Of a DNA stretch of 56,772 nt, positions 26,336 to 35,425 are shown in pieces (the first letter of the stretch is position 1; every line of letters starts with the position of its first letter). The DNA is from Marinisporobacter sp. (GTDB taxonomy: Bacteria; Bacillota; Clostridia; Peptostreptococcales; Thermotaleaceae). The position numbers and the translations under genes are program-made. The stretch is from assembly GCA_025210395.1 (NCBI GenBank), contig JAOARV010000037.1:1-56772 (forward strand), read 5' to 3'. The notes beneath the pieces are model-generated. The model had not been told where the DNA came from and ran no database searches. It saw nothing but the letters and a program-made list of their open reading frames with translations.

Positions 26336-28402
26336 TTATTTTTTCGCCTTTACAGCTTCAATTATTTTCGGGCTCATATGTGCTGGAACTTCTTCGTATC
26401 TCGTAAACTCCATTGTAAAGCTACCTCTTGCTTGTGTCATAGAACGAAGATCTGTTGCATATTTAAATAATTCTGCTTGAGGAGCTTCTGCAATAACCTT
26501 TTGTTTTCCCTCTCCACTAGGCTCCATACCAAGGATTCTTCCACGTCTTTTATTCATATCTCCCATAATGTCACCCATATAGTCTTCTGGAATAACAATC
26601 TCTACATGCATAATAGGTTCAAGAAGTACAGGACTTGCTTCATCCATTCCTTTTTTGAACGCCAATGATGCAGCAATCTTGAATGCCATTTCAGAAGAGT
26701 CTACATCATGATAAGATCCATCATATAAAGTAGCCTTCATATTTACAACTGGAAAACCTGCTAAAACTCCATTGTCTAAACATTCCCTTAATCCTTTTTC
26801 AACAGCTGGAATATAATTCTTAGGTACCGATCCACCAAAGATCTCTTCTTCAAAGATAAATTCTTCTTGTGCTGGTTCAAATCTTATCTTTACATCTCCA
26901 TATTGTCCATGTCCACCTGATTGTTTTTTATGTTTTCCTTGTACATCTGCTCTTCCTTTTATGGTCTCTCTATATGGAATAATTTGGTCTACTAATGTTA
27001 CATCTACCCCAAATTTATTTTTAAGCTTTCTTGTAATTACATCGATATGCATATCCCCTTGCCCACCTATAAGGGTCTGCTTTGTTTCCTTATTTCTCTG
27101 TACAACAAAGCTTGGATCTTCTTCTGTTAATCGATTTAGTCCTGTTCCAATTTTTTCTTCATCTCCCTTAGCCTTTGGTTCAACTGCCATGAATAGTGTA
27201 GGTTGAGGAAATTGAATCTTACCATATTGGACAGGATTATTTTTATCACATAAGGTATCTCCTGTTTGTGCATATTGAAGCTTTGCAACGGCTACTATAT
27301 CTCCAGCAACAATTCTTTCTACTGGAATTTGATTTTTCCCTCTTAATAAGAACATGCTTCCTATTTTCTCTGCTTCATCCTTCTGAGGATTATATACTTC
27401 CATATCTCCTTTTAACTCGCCAGAAATAACCTTCATTAAGGAAATCTTCCCAACATATGGGTCGACAATAGTCTTAAAAATTAATGCTGAAAATGGTTCC
27501 GAAGTATTTATATGTCTGATGACTTCACTATGATCCTTAGGATTTACTCCATGATAAGGCTTCATATCCTTTGGCATTGGCATATATGTATCAATCATAT
27601 CCATGAGGGTATGTATTCCAATATTATTAGATGCTGAACCTACTAAAACAGGTACAACGGAGCCTTCTAAAACTCCTTTACGCAATCCCACATGAATTTC
27701 TTCTGGCGTAAATGGTTCTCCTTCAAAATATTTTTCCATCAATACTTCATCGCTTTCAGCCACTGACTCCATAAGCATATCTCTAATAGGCTGAATTCTT
27801 TCCATCCATTCTTCTTTTATGGGTGCATTTACACACTCTTTTCCATTGTATTCTCTTGCTATTAGATCTACTACATTTACAAGACCTCTCAGCCCTCGGT
27901 CTGTTCCTAATGGAATGGCAAAAGGTGCTATAGCTTTTCCGAATTTTTCTCTTAGCTGATTAATCACCTTATCATAATTCACATTATCCTTATCCATCTT
28001 ATTTAAAAAGATCAATTTAGGCATTTTTCTCTTACTTGTATACTCCCAAGCCTTTTCTGTTCCAACCTCAACGCCTGAACTTGCATCTACTACAATAATA
28101 GCTCCTCCAGCAATCCTTAAAGCACTATTTACCTCTCCTACAAAATCAAAATATCCCGGTGTATCTAAAATATTATATTTATCTTTATTCCATTCAATAG
28201 GAATTAAACTCGTATTAATAGAAATTTGTCTATCTATTTCTTGCTTATCAAAATCTGATATCGTATTTCCATCTTCTGTTTTCCCGATTCTATTTGTAAC
28301 TTTTGTTGTATATAACATAGCTTCTGTTAAAACCGTCTTTCCACAGCCACCATGTCCAACTAATGCTACATTTCTTATCTTATCACTTACATACCCATTC
28401 AT
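26336..28402 (-). CDS. EF-G-like translational GTPase (EF-G paralogue)
   Basis: Five-domain GTPase of 688 residues related to elongation factor G, but not the canonical form encoded beside tuf and rpsL/rpsG. The P-loop is GHGGCGKT (about 17-24) instead of the EF-G AHIDAGKT; G3 is DTPGYFDF and G4 is NKMD. Domains II-V follow, with the EF-G-type QSGGHGQYGDVKIRFEP (domain IV) and PEDYMGDIMGDMNKRRGRI (domain V). Clostridia commonly carry such a second EF-G; its role (translocation back-up or ribosome recycling) is not established. It is monocistronic. Start ATG follows GAGGGGGAAG. Confidence 0.92.
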   Translation of the reverse strand: MNGYVSDKIRNVALVGHGGCGKTVLTEAMLYTTKVTNRIGKTEDGNTISDFDKQEIDRQISINTSLIPIEWNKDKYNILDTPGYFDFVGEVNSALRIAGGAIIVVDASSGVEVGTEKAWEYTSKRKMPKLIFLNKMDKDNVNYDKVINQLREKFGKAIAPFAIPLGTDRGLRGLVNVVDLIAREYNGKECVNAPIKEEWMERIQPIRDMLMESVAESDEVLMEKYFEGEPFTPEEIHVGLRKGVLEGSVVPVLVGSASNNIGIHTLMDMIDTYMPMPKDMKPYHGVNPKDHSEVIRHINTSEPFSALIFKTIVDPYVGKISLMKVISGELKGDMEVYNPQKDEAEKIGSMFLLRGKNQIPVERIVAGDIVAVAKLQYAQTGDTLCDKNNPVQYGKIQFPQPTLFMAVEPKAKGDEEKIGTGLNRLTEEDPSFVVQRNKETKQTLIGGQGDMHIDVITRKLKNKFGVDVTLVDQIIPYRETIKGRADVQGKHKKQSGGHGQYGDVKIRFEPAQEEFIFEEEIFGGSVPKNYIPAVEKGLRECLDNGVLAGFPVVNMKATLYDGSYHDVDSSEMAFKIAASLAFKKGMDEASPVLLEPIMHVEIVIPEDYMGDIMGDMNKRRGRILGMEPSGEGKQKVIAEAPQAELFKYATDLRSMTQARGSFTMEFTRYEEVPAHMSPKIIEAVKAKK

Positions 28403-28960
28403 TTGTCTTCCCCCTCACTCCAGTATTTGTTGTAATGTTTAGACAACTCTAATAAATATATTCTTTATTATTCTGAAAATTCCTTCTTGTTTAATAAACT
28501 TTGTATTTTTTGTATATTTTAAATATTGTTTCGTCTATATAGCTTTATTTTTACCTCTAAACATCCTTTTACTATTTTACCTTTATATTCCTATTCTTAT
28601 CCCTTCTATTTTTCAGATAAAAATAATTCCTTCACGAAGACGTAAAATGTCACCACAAATTGAATAGATCAATTGAAAAGCTATAGACAAATACATTTTA
28701 AAATTCCCATAAAATCATGTTGTTTTCAAAAATATAAGTGTATCCGTCAATGAATTTATAGCCCCTTACAAATTGATGCTATTTCTTCAAATTATAGACA
28801 CAAATTTCGAAATTGAAAAAAATGTAGTCGATCGAAAATTCAGAAAACATCACCATTCTATGCAGGGATTTGAAAATTTTTACAGAAATTTATATAAGAT
28901 AAAAAATTAGCTATATATATTTATCAAAATATCTAATATATCTAACCATGGAGGTATTTT
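28403..28960. other. 558-base AT-rich gap
   Basis: Between the divergently transcribed EF-G-like gene and the gene at 28961. I see no convincing ORF, RNA motif, terminator or repeat. It must hold two promoters facing outward, but no consensus pair is clear in this AT-rich sequence. Confidence 0.6.
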
Positions 28961-29398
28961 ATGATGAAAATCACAAAAAAAATGTATGAGGACTACCTAA
29001 ATAATATGGGCGTTCCTGAAGATGAAAAATTTGAAAACGGAGGGAGTTACAGAGGAAAAAAATATGGAAGCTGGCTGAGAAGAAATCACAAAGAATCCTT
29101 TGATACAGGATATGATCAGTATGTAGTCATAAAAGATATTACACAGATCTTAGAAGAAGAGCATATTGAGAAAGAATGTCATGTTCTAACACCAGATAAA
29201 TATAACCGTAAAGAATATAAAGGAAAGCCCCCTCTATTAATGATCCATAGCGAACTTGAAAGTACTTTTATTGCTGATTTTATTGAGGAATGGATTCCAA
29301 AAGATAAGTATTTCCTTAAACCATGTTCTAATTCCTGTCTTGGTGTATACCCTATAAAAAACCAAGATCCATATATTTCTGAGTTAATGGTTGGTTAG
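28961..29398 (+). CDS. Hypothetical protein, unrecognised family
   Basis: A 145-residue, soluble, charged protein that I cannot place in a family. It begins MKITKKMYEDYLNNMGVPED, contains an Arg/Lys-rich stretch (YRGKKYGSWLRRNHKES) and ends with two close cysteines (KPCSNSCLGVYPI). There is no signal peptide or membrane segment. The start has GGAGG seven bases upstream (a second ATG follows directly). Codon and base use resemble the neighbours. It stands alone on the plus strand, ends at a bidirectional terminator, and is bounded upstream by the 558-base gap. Confidence 0.7.
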   Translation: MMKITKKMYEDYLNNMGVPEDEKFENGGSYRGKKYGSWLRRNHKESFDTGYDQYVVIKDITQILEEEHIEKECHVLTPDKYNRKEYKGKPPLLMIHSELESTFIADFIEEWIPKDKYFLKPCSNSCLGVYPIKNQDPYISELMVG

Positions 29399-29430
29399 AA
29401 GACAGATATTCTGTCTTCTTCTATCTTTTT
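29397..29430. terminator. Terminator shared by two convergent genes
   Basis: AGAAGACAGA and TCTGTCTTCT form a perfect 10-bp stem with a TAT loop; the plus side continues TCTATCTTTTTT. The hairpin overlaps the plus-gene stop codon. Confidence 0.85.
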
Positions 29431-29792
29431 TCTGGTAATATTTCAATCCAATAACCATCAGGATCATGAATAAAATAAAGACCCATTTTTTCATTTTCAT
29501 AGCAAATACATCCCATCTCTTTATGTAAATCATGGGCTTTTTCATAATCATCTGTAGTAAATGCTAAATGAAACTCATTGTCTCCTAAATTATAAGGTAT
29601 TTCCCAATCTCTTAACCAAGTTAACTCTAACCTATGAGAAGTCATTTCATCCCCTAAAAATACCAAAATAAAACTTCCATCTTCTGCAACTTTTCTTCTA
29701 GTTTCTACTAGCCCTAAAGCTTTTTTATAAAAAGCAAGACTTTTTTCTAAATCTAAAACATTAATATTGTTGTGATTAAATGAAAACTTCAT
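29421..29792 (-). CDS. VOC-superfamily protein, glyoxalase I-like (lactoylglutathione lyase family)
   Basis: A 123-residue two-module VOC fold. Metal-binding positions of glyoxalase I are visible: His in FSFNHNNINVLD (N terminus), Glu in HRLELTW, His in NEFHLAF and Glu in YWIEILPE (C terminus). The family removes methylglyoxal or acts on related small carbonyls; with no glutathione genes nearby the thiol partner is unknown. The ATG at 29790-29792 follows AGGAGGCGATAAA; the longer frame to 29840 includes this site and is rejected. It is a single-gene unit. Confidence 0.88.
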   Translation of the reverse strand: MKFSFNHNNINVLDLEKSLAFYKKALGLVETRRKVAEDGSFILVFLGDEMTSHRLELTWLRDWEIPYNLGDNEFHLAFTTDDYEKAHDLHKEMGCICYENEKMGLYFIHDPDGYWIEILPEKR

Positions 29793-30033
29793 TTTATCGC
29801 CTCCTAGTATTAATAATATCTTCATAGTGCCATTTTTCATCTTTTATGTCAAGGAAGAATAGTTTAAAGAAATATTACTTTTCAAATGTCTTTCGTCATT
29901 TTTGATCTTCTTGATTATATAAACGTGAAAATTGATTCATACTAAAAAAGAAAGTTTTTGATAAATTGTTGTTTAAAGAACCTATAGAAGTGGTAATAAA
30001 TAAACATAATGATAAAAAAAAGGAGGCTTTTTC

Positions 30034-30540
30034 ATGATCAGTGAAAAATTAATGCAATCATTAAATGAACAAATTAACTATGAATTTTATTCTTCAAATA
30101 TTTACTTAGCCATGGCAGCTTTTTGTGCTAGTGAAGATTTAGATGGCTTCGCAAACTTTTTCAAAATGCAAGCAGAAGAAGAAAAATTCCATGCAATGAA
30201 ATTTTTTGATTATGTGGTTGAAATGGGGGGAAGGGTAACTATTTCTGCACTTGATGAACCTCAAAATGACTATACTTCTATGCTAGATGTATTTATGAAG
30301 GGCTTAGAGCATGAAAAATTAGTAACTCAGAGGATTTATAAGTTAACAGATTTAGCTATGGAAGAAAGAGAGCATGCTACTATGAGCTTTTTAAAATGGT
30401 TTATTGATGAACAAGTAGAAGAAGAATCTACTTTCAATAGTATTATCAAAAAACTTGAAAGAATCAGTGACAATAGCAATGCTCTTTATATGCTAGATGC
30501 AGAACTTGCTCAAAGAACTTTTACACCGCCTGCACAGTAG
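30034..30540 (+). CDS. Non-haem ferritin
   Basis: Iron-storage protein of 168 residues, bacterial FtnA type. The ferroxidase ligands Glu17 (NYEFYSS), Glu50 and His53 (AEEEKFHAMKF) and the C-terminal-half Glu/Gln residues (EHEKLVTQRI, FIDEQVEEE) are present. No haem-binding bacterioferritin Met is evident. It stores iron as ferric mineral and limits Fenton chemistry, which suits an anaerobe that meets oxygen. Start follows AAAAGGAGGC. It ends in a strong terminator shared with the convergent gene. Confidence 0.95.
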   Translation: MISEKLMQSLNEQINYEFYSSNIYLAMAAFCASEDLDGFANFFKMQAEEEKFHAMKFFDYVVEMGGRVTISALDEPQNDYTSMLDVFMKGLEHEKLVTQRIYKLTDLAMEEREHATMSFLKWFIDEQVEEESTFNSIIKKLERISDNSNALYMLDAELAQRTFTPPAQ

Positions 30541-30549
30541 ATTCATCTA

Positions 30550-30588
30550 AAAAACTAGGGACCCTATAAGAGGTCCCTAATTTTTATG
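30550..30588. terminator. Bidirectional terminator after ferritin
   Basis: TAGGGACC and GGTCCCTA flank an 8-base loop, with ATTTTT after it on the plus strand and TAGTTTTTT on the minus strand. The convergent gene's stop codon is inside the stem. Confidence 0.9.
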
Positions 30589-31035
30589 TAGTATAGATAA
30601 ATCTTTTGAATTGATTCTTTTTGCTAACAAGTAAGTTACAATAATAGCCATTAAAAATCTTAATCCTAATAAAACATATCCATTTGCGCCTACTGCAACA
30701 AACAATAGCGTATCTTCAAAAACTGCATGACAAGCTACTAAGAAAGCTACTAGTAACACCAAGTCCTTCTTTGTCAAATCTCCTTCCTTAGAGCTTTGAA
30801 TAATGACTCCTGCCCCATAGGAGATCCCAAAAATAATACCTACTAACAAGGGCAGTATTGCATCTTTAGATACTCCTAATAATTTTGTCAATCCTTTAAA
30901 CCGTTCTGATAATTTATTTAAAACATGATAATCCTTTGCAATCTGCAAAATAATCATTAGAGGAATAACAATAATGGCTATAGAATATACAGACTTTAAA
31001 CTGCCTACCAATCCTTCTTTTAAAATATTGATCAT
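30577..31035 (-). CDS. Nucleoside-recognition (Gate) domain membrane protein, second of a pair
   Basis: A 152-residue protein with about four membrane segments. It has the pattern of the nucleoside-recognition/Gate domain found in FeoB, SpmA/SpmB and CNT transporters: LVGIIFGISYGAGVIIQSS, then VAFLVACHAVFEDTLLFVAVGA, containing the conserved His-x3-ED. Its ATG overlaps the stop of the partner gene by four bases (ATGA), so the two products are made together and probably form one heteromeric membrane unit. Substrate unknown. Confidence 0.82.
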   Translation of the reverse strand: MINILKEGLVGSLKSVYSIAIIVIPLMIILQIAKDYHVLNKLSERFKGLTKLLGVSKDAILPLLVGIIFGISYGAGVIIQSSKEGDLTKKDLVLLVAFLVACHAVFEDTLLFVAVGANGYVLLGLRFLMAIIVTYLLAKRINSKDLSILHKN

Positions 31036-31457
31036 AGCAATGCACCTACCTGTCCTACAATGATTCCTACAATTACAGCTAATCCCACTCTTAAGGCAAT
31101 AACCTTTCCAATATTTGCATCTAATTTTTTAACAACTGCTGTTTCAACAAATAAGGAATGAGAAAAGGAAAGCATAATTCCTACGGTAGTTATTTGCATA
31201 GGGGTTAAAGATATAGCCTTAATAGCTCCAAGGGCTGCATACAAATTCAAAGCATTTCCTAATACCAATACAATTGCCGCTTCTCCTGGTAGATGAAACA
31301 AACCCATAAGAGGCTCAAATATACATGAAATCCAGTCAAGAACTGGTGTATGCTTTAAAATAGTTATGAAAATATACACAGGAATAATAATTTTTCCAAG
31401 CATCCAAGTAGTTTCTATTCCCTTTTTTATTCCTGTTTTAATAGAATCTATCAGCAT
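31032..31457 (-). CDS. Nucleoside-recognition (Gate) domain membrane protein, first of a pair
   Basis: A 141-residue membrane protein with four hydrophobic segments, including WMLGKIIIPVYIFITIL, AAIVLVLGNALNLYAALGAI and the conserved MLSFSHSLFVETAVVKKL (His/Glu matching the His-x3-ED of the partner). The pair resembles the two halves of an SpmA/SpmB- or FeoB-Gate-like unit, though neither is close enough to give that name. Start ATG follows GGGGGGAGA. The gene lies downstream of asnS with a 23-base gap and no terminator, so it may be read from the asnS transcript. Confidence 0.82.
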   Translation of the reverse strand: MLIDSIKTGIKKGIETTWMLGKIIIPVYIFITILKHTPVLDWISCIFEPLMGLFHLPGEAAIVLVLGNALNLYAALGAIKAISLTPMQITTVGIMLSFSHSLFVETAVVKKLDANIGKVIALRVGLAVIVGIIVGQVGALL

Positions 31458-31480
31458 AGCTCTCCCCCCTTTATTTATTT

Positions 31481-32872
31481 TTAGAATTCAGCAGATTTTA
31501 CTGTTCTTGGGAAAGGAATAACGTCTCTTATATTGCTCATTCCAGTCATATACATAATAAGTCTTTCAAAGCCTAATCCAAATCCAGCATGCTTTGTTCC
31601 ACCAAATCTTCTAAGCTCTAAATACCACCAGTAATCTTCTTTGCTAAGATTCATCTCATCCATTCTCGCTTCTAATACATCTATTCTTTCTTCCCTTTGA
31701 CTTCCACCAATAATTTCTCCAACACCTGGGACTAATAGATCTGTAGCTGCTACAGTTTTACCATCATCGTTCATTCTCATATAAAAGGCTTTAATGTCCT
31801 TTGGATAATCTGTTACAAATATAGGCTTTTGATATACTTTTTCTGTTAAATATCTTTCATGCTCTGTTTGAAGGTCGCATCCCCATTCTACAGGATATTC
31901 GAATTTCACCTTAGTTTTTTTAAGAATTTCAACAGCTTCTGTATAAGTGACCCTTCCAAAATCAGAGCTAACAATATTATCAAGTCTCTCTAATAATCCT
32001 TTATCAATAAACTTATTAAAAAACTCCATTTCTTCTGGTGCATTTTCTAATACATAATTGATCACATATTTAATCATATCTTCTGCTAATTCCATATCGT
32101 CCTCAAGATCTGCAAAAGCAATTTCAGGCTCAATCATCCAAAACTCTGCAGCATGTCTTGCTGTATTTGAGTTTTCTGATCTGAATGTTGGTCCAAAGGT
32201 ATATACATTTTTAAAAGCTAATGCATAGCTTTCTGCCTCTAATTGTCCACTTACAGTTAAATTTGTTTCTTTTCCAAAGAAATCTTGTTTAAAATCTATA
32301 TTTCCTTCCTCATTTTTAGGAACATCTTCTAAATTTAAAGTAGATACTCTAAACATTTCTCCTGCACCTTCACAATCACTTCCTGTAATGATTGGTGTAT
32401 GAGTATAAACAAATCCTCTTTCTTGGAAGAATTTATGGATTGCATAGGCTGCAATAGAACGAACTCTAAATACTGCTGAGAAAGTATTACTTCTTGGTCT
32501 TAAATGAGCAATGGTTCTTAAATATTCAAGAGTATGTCTCTTCTTTTGAAGAGGATAATCCCGATCGGATGATCCCTCTACTTCAATTTTCGTTGCTTTA
32601 ATTTCAAAGGGTTGCTTTGCTCCTGGCGTAAGTACTAGCTTCCCTTCTACAATAATAGCAGAACTAATTGTAAGCTTTGAAATTTCCTTAAAGTTTTCTA
32701 GATTTTCTTCAAAAACTACTTGAAGGTTTTTAAAAAAGCTTCCATCATTGATTTCAATAAATCCAAAAGCCTTTGATGCTCTTAAAGTTCTTACCCAACC
32801 TGTAATAGTAACGGTTTGATCTTGATATTTCTCTGTCTGTCTATAAATTTGTTTAATAGCTGCTGTTTTCAT
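31481..32872 (-). CDS. asnS: Asparaginyl-tRNA synthetase
   Basis: Class IIb synthetase of 463 residues. The N-terminal OB-fold anticodon domain (about 10-110; [20 protein letters not shown]) is followed by motif 2 [20 protein letters not shown] (about 222-241; His/Ala pattern separates AsnRS from AspRS) and motif 3 [16 protein letters not shown] (about 434-449). The ATG at 32870-32872 has GAGGAGGAGG before it; the TTG at 32890 lies inside that site. The gene is preceded by an Asn T-box with a consensus promoter. Confidence 0.96.
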   Translation of the reverse strand: MKTAAIKQIYRQTEKYQDQTVTITGWVRTLRASKAFGFIEINDGSFFKNLQVVFEENLENFKEISKLTISSAIIVEGKLVLTPGAKQPFEIKATKIEVEGSSDRDYPLQKKRHTLEYLRTIAHLRPRSNTFSAVFRVRSIAAYAIHKFFQERGFVYTHTPIITGSDCEGAGEMFRVSTLNLEDVPKNEEGNIDFKQDFFGKETNLTVSGQLEAESYALAFKNVYTFGPTFRSENSNTARHAAEFWMIEPEIAFADLEDDMELAEDMIKYVINYVLENAPEEMEFFNKFIDKGLLERLDNIVSSDFGRVTYTEAVEILKKTKVKFEYPVEWGCDLQTEHERYLTEKVYQKPIFVTDYPKDIKAFYMRMNDDGKTVAATDLLVPGVGEIIGGSQREERIDVLEARMDEMNLSKEDYWWYLELRRFGGTKHAGFGLGFERLIMYMTGMSNIRDVIPFPRTVKSAEF

Positions 32873-32892
32873 ATTCTTCCTCCTCCTCAATC

Positions 32893-33150
32893 AAAAAAGT
32901 CCTTCATCCTTATAGGGACGAAAGACTAAACTTCGCGGTACCACCCTGATTGCCACATGGCCAACTCATCAGTACAAAATACTTTTTAATAGATAACGGT
33001 TTTCGCCGTCTAAGCCTACTCTCATCCGATTTCGGTTAGAAACTCAGAGATGTTCTTCAATATTAGGTATCGTACCGGTCTTTCACCATCACCGACTCGC
33101 TTAAACGTTTTTCCCATATCTACTCTTCTCGTCCTCGTTTTTCATCATAT
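32893..33150 (-). promoter_or_regulatory. T-box riboswitch, asparagine specifier (AAC), for asnS
   Basis: Minus-strand leader with the GAGAAGAGTAGA stem I base, specifier loop GAAGAACATCTC, antiterminator GGTGGTACCGCG (32934-32945) and terminator AGTCTTTCGTCC/GGATGAAGGACT plus TTTTTT (32893-32926). The specifier AAC is at 33054-33052, followed by A and TCTC, which pairs with GAGA on the 5' side. The terminator ends about 15 bases before the ribosome binding site. Confidence 0.93.
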
Positions 33151-33165
33151 AATTGTTTCATTGAT

Positions 33166-33194
33166 ATTATAATATTTAGAAAATAATATGTCAA
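33166..33194 (-). promoter_or_regulatory. Consensus sigma-A promoter of the asnS T-box
   Basis: -35 TTGACA, 17-bp spacer, -10 TATAAT: a perfect consensus on the minus strand, just upstream of the T-box. Confidence 0.92.
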
Positions 33195-33247
33195 AACTTT
33201 TCCTATTTATTTTACCCATAAAGTTTTCTTCTATCAATAGCATTCCT

Positions 33248-34567
33248 TTATTCTGTCTTAAATTTATGCACTTCATCTTTTAATCGATTTGCTATTGCTG
33301 TAAGCTCTGTACACTGACTAGCCATCTCCTCAGTAGATGAAGATTGCTCCTCCGTTGCAGCTGCAACTTGCTCTGCTGATGCTGAGGATTCTTCTATAAT
33401 ACTAGATATTTGTTCCATATCTTCAAACACATGATCTGTAATATCTTGAATATGACTAAATATTTCATATATATCCTTTGCATCCTTTTCTGTTTCTTCT
33501 ACTCGCTCAACAATTTCTGTTAAAGCCTCTCCTCCTTTTTTGATAATATCCACCTGAATATTTACTTTCTCTAAGTTACTTTCCATGGTTCTCACAGTTA
33601 CAGAGGTTTCCGCTTGAATGTCATTTATAAGCCCTGTAATACTTTTTGCGGCATTATCAGATTCATCTGCAAGCTTTCTTACTTCTTCTGCAACTACTAC
33701 AAAGCCTTTTCCAGCTTCTCCTGCACGAGCAGCCTCTATAGAAGCATTCAATGCTAATAAGTTTGTCTGATTCGCAATATTTGAAATCATCGTAACAATA
33801 TTTCCAATCTCACTAGACCGTTTTCCTAGCTTTTGAATGGAATCTGTAGCAAATTCTACTGTCCTTGTTACAGAAGATAGATGATTAATGGCTTCTCCAA
33901 TAGCATTACTTCCTGTATGAGCAATTTTTGTAGAGTTCTGAGCATTATTCAATGTTCTTTCTGCTTCTTCTAATCCATCGATCACTTCTTTTTTATTCTT
34001 TTTCATCATACATGCAATATCTTCTACCGCCTCCGTCTGAACAACTGCTCCTCTAGCCACTTCATTCGTAGCTATAGCAATTTCTTCTGATACTTTTCCT
34101 GTTTGATTGGCTGCTAATTCTATTTGAGATGCAATAATAGCAGTATTTTCTGCTGTTTTCTTTACATCTCCTATAATGATTCTTGTATTTCTTAAAAATT
34201 TATTAAATGCTTCTGTTAGCTCTCCTATTTCATCTCTATTTCTTATTTCCATCTGCTGTGTTAAGTCTCCACCATTTTCTGCTAAAATATGAAATTTTTC
34301 CTTTATCTCTATCATAGGTTTAAAAAAATATCTACATGCCAAATGAAACAATATTACAGCTAAAAAAGTAAATATCATTCCAAACAACATATCCGCTTTT
34401 AAGTTTTTCTCCATCATTTCTAATATTTTTGAATGCTCAGTCTCCCCTATCAACATTTTAAAATCAGCATGCATCTTATATGTATAAAAGGTAATTATTA
34501 CACTAAGAAATATAGCTACCAATACGGTTAACTTTACATTTAAACTTATGTTTTTCGTTTTTCTCAT
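33248..34567 (-). CDS. Methyl-accepting chemotaxis protein with short extracytoplasmic loop
   Basis: A 439-residue chemoreceptor. Two membrane segments (about 11-30 and 60-80) bracket only about 30 residues outside, too short for a Cache domain, so the ligand may be sensed in the membrane or through a partner. HAMP (about 80-130; [12 protein letters not shown] ... [13 protein letters not shown]) and a signalling domain with the hairpin [20 protein letters not shown] follow. Methylation-type Glu/Gln clusters and [20 protein letters not shown] lie near the end. It is the last gene of the REC-PP2C/RsbW/STAS operon, 23 bases after STAS, which ties it to partner switching and not to a che operon. 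Confidence 0.92.
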   Translation of the reverse strand: MRKTKNISLNVKLTVLVAIFLSVIITFYTYKMHADFKMLIGETEHSKILEMMEKNLKADMLFGMIFTFLAVILFHLACRYFFKPMIEIKEKFHILAENGGDLTQQMEIRNRDEIGELTEAFNKFLRNTRIIIGDVKKTAENTAIIASQIELAANQTGKVSEEIAIATNEVARGAVVQTEAVEDIACMMKKNKKEVIDGLEEAERTLNNAQNSTKIAHTGSNAIGEAINHLSSVTRTVEFATDSIQKLGKRSSEIGNIVTMISNIANQTNLLALNASIEAARAGEAGKGFVVVAEEVRKLADESDNAAKSITGLINDIQAETSVTVRTMESNLEKVNIQVDIIKKGGEALTEIVERVEETEKDAKDIYEIFSHIQDITDHVFEDMEQISSIIEESSASAEQVAAATEEQSSSTEEMASQCTELTAIANRLKDEVHKFKTE

Positions 34568-34590
34568 TTACATTTCTCCTTATCTTATTA

Positions 34591-34983
34591 TTAATACTCT
34601 TCTATCTTTATATCAGATTGATTTCTTCTCTCATTTAAAATTTTTATTCCTTCATCTATGGTTTCAACAATGGAAAATACTTGATCTAATTTTGAAATCC
34701 CAAATAATTCTCGAATCATTTTATCCTTTACTACAATGACCATCTTCTTATTATTTTTCATTGCTTTTTTCCCTAAATTTATTAAAAATCCAAATCCTGT
34801 ACTATCAATTTGTGTAATGTGATGTAGATCTACTATATATCCATCTGCTTGTCTTATGGATTCATCAACTCTCTGTTTTGCCCATTGGATAGTCGTATAA
34901 ACAAGCTTTCCTTTTATAATAAATTTTTGATATCCTTTTATCATTTCTCCTATACAATCAATATTTGCCTTTGGACTATTCAT
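34591..34983 (-). CDS. STAS-domain anti-sigma factor antagonist (RsbV/SpoIIAA type)
   Basis: A 130-residue STAS protein. The phosphorylation site is in HITQIDSTGFGFLINLGKKA: Ser61 in DSTG. In partner-switching systems the unphosphorylated form binds and sequesters an RsbW-type kinase. Its start overlaps the kinase gene by 8 bases. Start ATG follows AAGGAGGTAAGGG. The target of the pathway is unknown because no sigma factor gene is in the operon. Confidence 0.9.
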   Translation of the reverse strand: MNSPKANIDCIGEMIKGYQKFIIKGKLVYTTIQWAKQRVDESIRQADGYIVDLHHITQIDSTGFGFLINLGKKAMKNNKKMVIVVKDKMIRELFGISKLDQVFSIVETIDEGIKILNERRNQSDIKIEEY

Positions 34984-35407
34984 CTTCCCTTACCTCCTTT
35001 ATCAATCTATATACTGCATCTCCATTTGTATCTATATAATATGTAAAAATATCTACAAAATGCTTAATAAAAAGCATTCCTCTCCCTCTTTCATTCCATA
35101 CAATATCATCAAATCCCTCATTGAATGACAGATTTACCACTTTTTCTTTCAATCCACCACCTTTATCCCGAATAACGATTTCAATTTTTTTCTTATGGGC
35201 AATCATTTTTATTTTAATATTTTCATGATGATTTTTCCCACAATGTTTTTCTGTTGCTTCTATACTATTAATAACTGCTTCATGGGCTGCAAAATGCATT
35301 TCTTTATAATATGGGAATTTTACTTGTTCCATTATTTCATATAACTTTTCATCAATAAACTCTATAGAATTAGCATCAGCTTTACATTCAATCTCTACTT
35401 CTATCAC
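34976..35407 (-). CDS. RsbW-type serine kinase/anti-sigma factor (HATPase_c)
   Basis: A 143-residue GHKL ATPase. N box HFAAHEAVINSIEAT (Glu43, Asn47), G1 box VIRDKGGGLKE and G2 region WNERGRGMLFIKHF are all in place. Proteins of this type phosphorylate the STAS partner and may hold a sigma factor or other target. The start is a GTG at 35405-35407 after AAAGGTAGGGATAAG. It lies between the REC-PP2C phosphatase (18 bases upstream) and the STAS gene, the usual three-part switch. Confidence 0.9.
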   Translation of the reverse strand: MIEVEIECKADANSIEFIDEKLYEIMEQVKFPYYKEMHFAAHEAVINSIEATEKHCGKNHHENIKIKMIAHKKKIEIVIRDKGGGLKEKVVNLSFNEGFDDIVWNERGRGMLFIKHFVDIFTYYIDTNGDAVYRLIKEVREDE

Positions 35408-35425
35408 CTTATCCCTACCTTTCTA

